From Opitutaceae bacterium (GTDB lineage: Bacteria > Verrucomicrobiota > Verrucomicrobiae > Opitutales > Opitutaceae): DNA of 7,083 nt. Shown piece by piece: positions 5,529 to 7,083 of this stretch. The position numbers and the translations under genes were made by a program. Where the stretch lies: NCBI GenBank assembly GCA_031266495.1, contig JAISAX010000333.1:1-7083 (forward strand), given 5' to 3'. Numbering within the stretch: the stretch's first letter is position 1; every line of letters begins with the position of its first letter. The notes beneath the pieces were generated by a model. It saw only the letters and a list, made by a program, of their open reading frames with translations, ran no database searches and had not been told where the DNA came from.

Positions 5529-5652
5529 CCGCGGATGCCCGCGCCATGCCGGAGCGGTGAGGCAACACGGTGAGGCAACGCTCATGGGCTGGAAGCCCAT
5601 GCCACTCCGATCCGGCGGCTTCGCCGTCCACGGGCTGGAAGCCCGTGCCACG
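5529..5652. repeat. Array of three similar hairpin units (REP-like intergenic repeat)
   Basis: Three short hairpins each run into a CCATGCC or GCCAC tail. Unit 1 is CGCGG-atgc-CCGCG (5530-5543), then CCATGCC. Unit 2 is ATGGGCT-gga-AGCCCAT (5584-5600), then GCCAC. Unit 3 is ACGGGCT-gga-AGCCCGT (5630-5646), then GCCAC. A further hairpin CGGCG-gctt-CGCCG (5613-5626) sits between units 2 and 3, and GGCTGGAA recurs once more at 5655-5662. Between units 1 and 2 is a direct repeat of CGGTGAGGCAAC (5555-5566 and 5568-5579). The array begins 11 nt after the glycoside hydrolase stop, so it may stabilise or end that transcript. Its translations (such as HGLEARAT) are a familiar source of false ORFs in related genomes, as far as I recall. 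Confidence 0.75.
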
Positions 5653-5663
5653 CCGGCTGGAAA

Positions 5664-7083
5664 TCAGTCGGCAATGAGATAGACGGGGCGGGCTCCGATG
5701 AGGATGGCGCCGGATTCGATCGGCAGGGACGTGCCGTAGTTGTCCACGGCCCGGTTGATTTTGCCGCCAGGCGGCAGCAGGGCGGCGATGGCAAGGGGGC
5801 GGGGGGAGGCGGCTTTGTCGCGCCTCCAGACTACCCATGTCGTGCCGCTTCCACTACGAAGGAGCGGGCTGCCGGGAATCGGGTCGAAGCGGTGGGCGAC
5901 GAGGTCGCCGTCGCGCGTGATGCCCGCGTGTTTGCGGCCTTCGAGCAGGCGGGTCATGTTGGCATAGGAGATGTAGGCCGGTTTCGGGAAACCCCAGGTG
6001 TCGCGCAGGCCGAAATGGCGCTCCGCATAAAAGATGTCATCGGCGTTGTCCTGATAATTGTACCAGAAGAGGTGTTTGACGCCGAGGGAGGCGGCGATGA
6101 CGTGGCAGCGCGTGGTGAACGTCGCGTAATTTTCCCGCGAAAGGCCGTTGGTGAGGATGCCGTTTTGCGGGTAGCCGAAAAAGCCGCCGGGGTTGCCGTT
6201 GTGGGGCGCGCCGATTTCGGTGAACCAGACGGGGATTTCGCGTCCGGCTTCCTTCATGAAGCCGCGGCAGCGGGAGACGACATTTTCCATCCATTCGTCG
6301 GGCATCGGGAAGGTTTCCCAGGCATAGGGATGCAGCGAGATGAACTGGAATTCGCGATACGCGGGAGATTTGATGAACTCTTCCATGCTGCGGAAATCGA
6401 ACTCGGCGATCTGGTAGCCGAAGCTGATTTGCGAATTGGCGGGATTGGCGGGATTGACAGAAAAAACGCCTTCGCGGGCGGCGCGGGCCTTGGCGGCGAG
6501 GTTTTGCCACATGTGCGTGGCGGCGGCACGATTGCGACGGTAGGAGAGGTTTTCCTCCAGGCCGAGTTCATAATAAAAGACATCGGGCGTAGTTTTTATA
6601 CGGTGACGCATGATGTCGCGGATTTTTGCCAGTTGTTCCGGCTGGACGGGTTTGTCGTTGGCGCTTTGCCAGACGGCGCGGGTAAACATGGGGAGGTCTT
6701 CGTATCCGGATTCGCGGACTTTTCCGACGGCGGCGCGCCAGCCTTCGTCGTCGATGGCGCCGGTTTTGGCGTCGAGGTGCCGGGTGACGACGAGGGTTTT
6801 GCTCCAGGCGGGACGCAGCCACGGGTCGCGGAGGTTGTGGTGCGTCATGCCGAAGAGGGAGTCGTCAACGGCTGCGCGGCGGGGGGGGGAGGGGGCGAGG
6901 GTTGTATCCGTCTTTTCATTTTCCGGAACGGAGGCGAGGGCGGCGGCGTATTGGCCGGCCGGGACGACGCCAAAACCGGTCTCTTTCTGGTGCAGGATGA
7001 AGCCGTCTTTCGCCGTTTCGACGAGGAGTCCGTAATAGCCGGCGGGGGGGGAGGGGGGGGAGGGGATTTTTGTTGCCTGACCG
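5664..7083 (-). CDS. Glycoside hydrolase, clan GH-A-like (GH39/GH5-type barrel), 5' end outside window
   Basis: The frame is open from the window edge to the TGA at 5664-5666, giving at least 472 residues; an internal ATG at 6848 lies after conserved sequence and is not the real start. Counting from the edge, residues 17-40 (GYYGLL, then TGFGVVPAG) look like the end of an N-terminal beta-sandwich, and DDSLFGMTHHN (73-83) opens the catalytic barrel. Candidate acid/base Glu172 is in FYYELGLEEN, SLHPY is at 249-253, and candidate nucleophile Glu289 is in VWFTEIGAP. WYNYQD (340-345) and a C-terminal beta-rich domain follow. Spacing and motifs fit retaining clan GH-A enzymes; the exact family and substrate are uncertain. 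Coding-strand C-tracts at 6881-6889, 7044-7051 and 7053-7060 encode Pro-Pro-Ser linkers in frame. It has no PEP-CTERM tail. It is upstream of the exported gene series and separated from it by the hairpin array. Confidence 0.85.
   Translation of the reverse strand, partial: GQATKIPSPPSPPAGYYGLLVETAKDGFILHQKETGFGVVPAGQYAAALASVPENEKTDTTLAPSPPRRAAVDDSLFGMTHHNLRDPWLRPAWSKTLVVTRHLDAKTGAIDDEGWRAAVGKVRESGYEDLPMFTRAVWQSANDKPVQPEQLAKIRDIMRHRIKTTPDVFYYELGLEENLSYRRNRAAATHMWQNLAAKARAAREGVFSVNPANPANSQISFGYQIAEFDFRSMEEFIKSPAYREFQFISLHPYAWETFPMPDEWMENVVSRCRGFMKEAGREIPVWFTEIGAPHNGNPGGFFGYPQNGILTNGLSRENYATFTTRCHVIAASLGVKHLFWYNYQDNADDIFYAERHFGLRDTWGFPKPAYISYANMTRLLEGRKHAGITRDGDLVAHRFDPIPGSPLLRSGSGTTWVVWRRDKAASPRPLAIAALLPPGGKINRAVDNYGTSLPIESGAILIGARPVYLIAD
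6881..6895 (-). repeat. Coding C-tract encoding a Pro-rich linker
   Basis: The plus strand has G9-A-G5 inside the glycoside hydrolase frame. It is read on the minus strand as Pro-Ser-Pro-Pro between the N-terminal sandwich and the barrel. The frame stays open across it. Gain or loss of one base would frameshift the protein ahead of both candidate catalytic residues. Confidence 0.65.
7044..7065 (-). repeat. Coding tandem C8T repeat encoding Pro-Ser-Pro-Pro-Ser-Pro-Pro
   Basis: The plus strand has G8-A-G8-A-G4, two and a half copies of a 9-nt unit. On the coding strand it gives Pro-Pro-Ser units in frame (residues 7-13 from the edge). Because the unit is 9 nt, gain or loss of a whole unit keeps the frame, while single-base slippage within a C8 does not. 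Confidence 0.65.

Noticed and set aside
5394..5651. N-terminal extension of the PEP-CTERM protein up to 5651
   Set aside because: The added 86 residues translate the hairpin repeat array, and a proper signal peptide starts at 5393.
5664..6848. Glycoside hydrolase starting at the ATG at 6848
   Set aside because: The frame stays open to the window edge and encodes family-like sequence (TGFGVVPAG, DDSLFG) upstream, so this ATG is internal.
1..7083. CRISPR array, tRNA, rRNA, toxin-antitoxin, phage or insertion-sequence genes
   Set aside because: None seen. The repeats present are homopolymers, short tandem units and hairpins without regular spacers, and no transposase or integrase motif appears.

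Overview
The window looks like chromosomal DNA of a high-GC Verrucomicrobiota bacterium, most likely an Opitutaceae relative. Three points suggest this: several secreted proteins carry a C-terminal PEP-CTERM sorting signal (Pro-Glu-Pro, hydrophobic stretch, Arg-rich end), the exported genes mostly lack Shine-Dalgarno sites, and there are hairpin repeats built on GGGCT-gga-AGCCC of a type I associate with this group. The taxonomic call is an inference.

Layout. Plus strand, 74-1953: a YghZ/Gpr-type aldo/keto reductase followed by rsmE, the 16S rRNA U1498 N3-methyltransferase. A strong hairpin lies between them. Minus strand, 7083 down to 1635, five genes in one direction: a clan GH-A-like glycoside hydrolase whose 5' end is outside the window; a PEP-CTERM beta-sandwich protein; a second PEP-CTERM protein; and two tandem paralogous SGNH/GDSL hydrolases (B upstream, A downstream). 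All four genes after the glycoside hydrolase encode a signal peptide. The glycoside hydrolase is probably exported too, but its N-terminus is not visible. Together they look like a set of exported or surface-sorted proteins that could act on polysaccharide (glycosidase plus possible deacetylase/esterase). No exosortase, regulator or transporter is present.

The two convergent blocks collide. The last gene of the minus series (SGNH hydrolase A) and rsmE overlap tail to tail by 319 bp. Each protein loses recognisable family sequence at the same point, near 1858-1870, and then reads antisense through the other gene. Hydrolase A therefore has no PEP-CTERM tail, whereas its paralogue B has one, although with a damaged-looking membrane segment.

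A second theme is homopolymer C on the coding strand. C-tracts of 20, 17 and 11 sit in the leaders of the reductase, hydrolase A and one PEP-CTERM gene, and hydrolase B has a pyrimidine repeat leader. Inside the glycoside hydrolase, C-tracts of 8-9 encode Pro-Pro-Ser linkers. These could be slippage (phase-variation) sites or assembly/sequencing errors; reads would decide. The 270-bp gap between the glycoside hydrolase and the next gene holds an array of three similar hairpins, two of which show a compensatory base-pair change. I see no tRNA, rRNA, CRISPR, transposase or phage gene.
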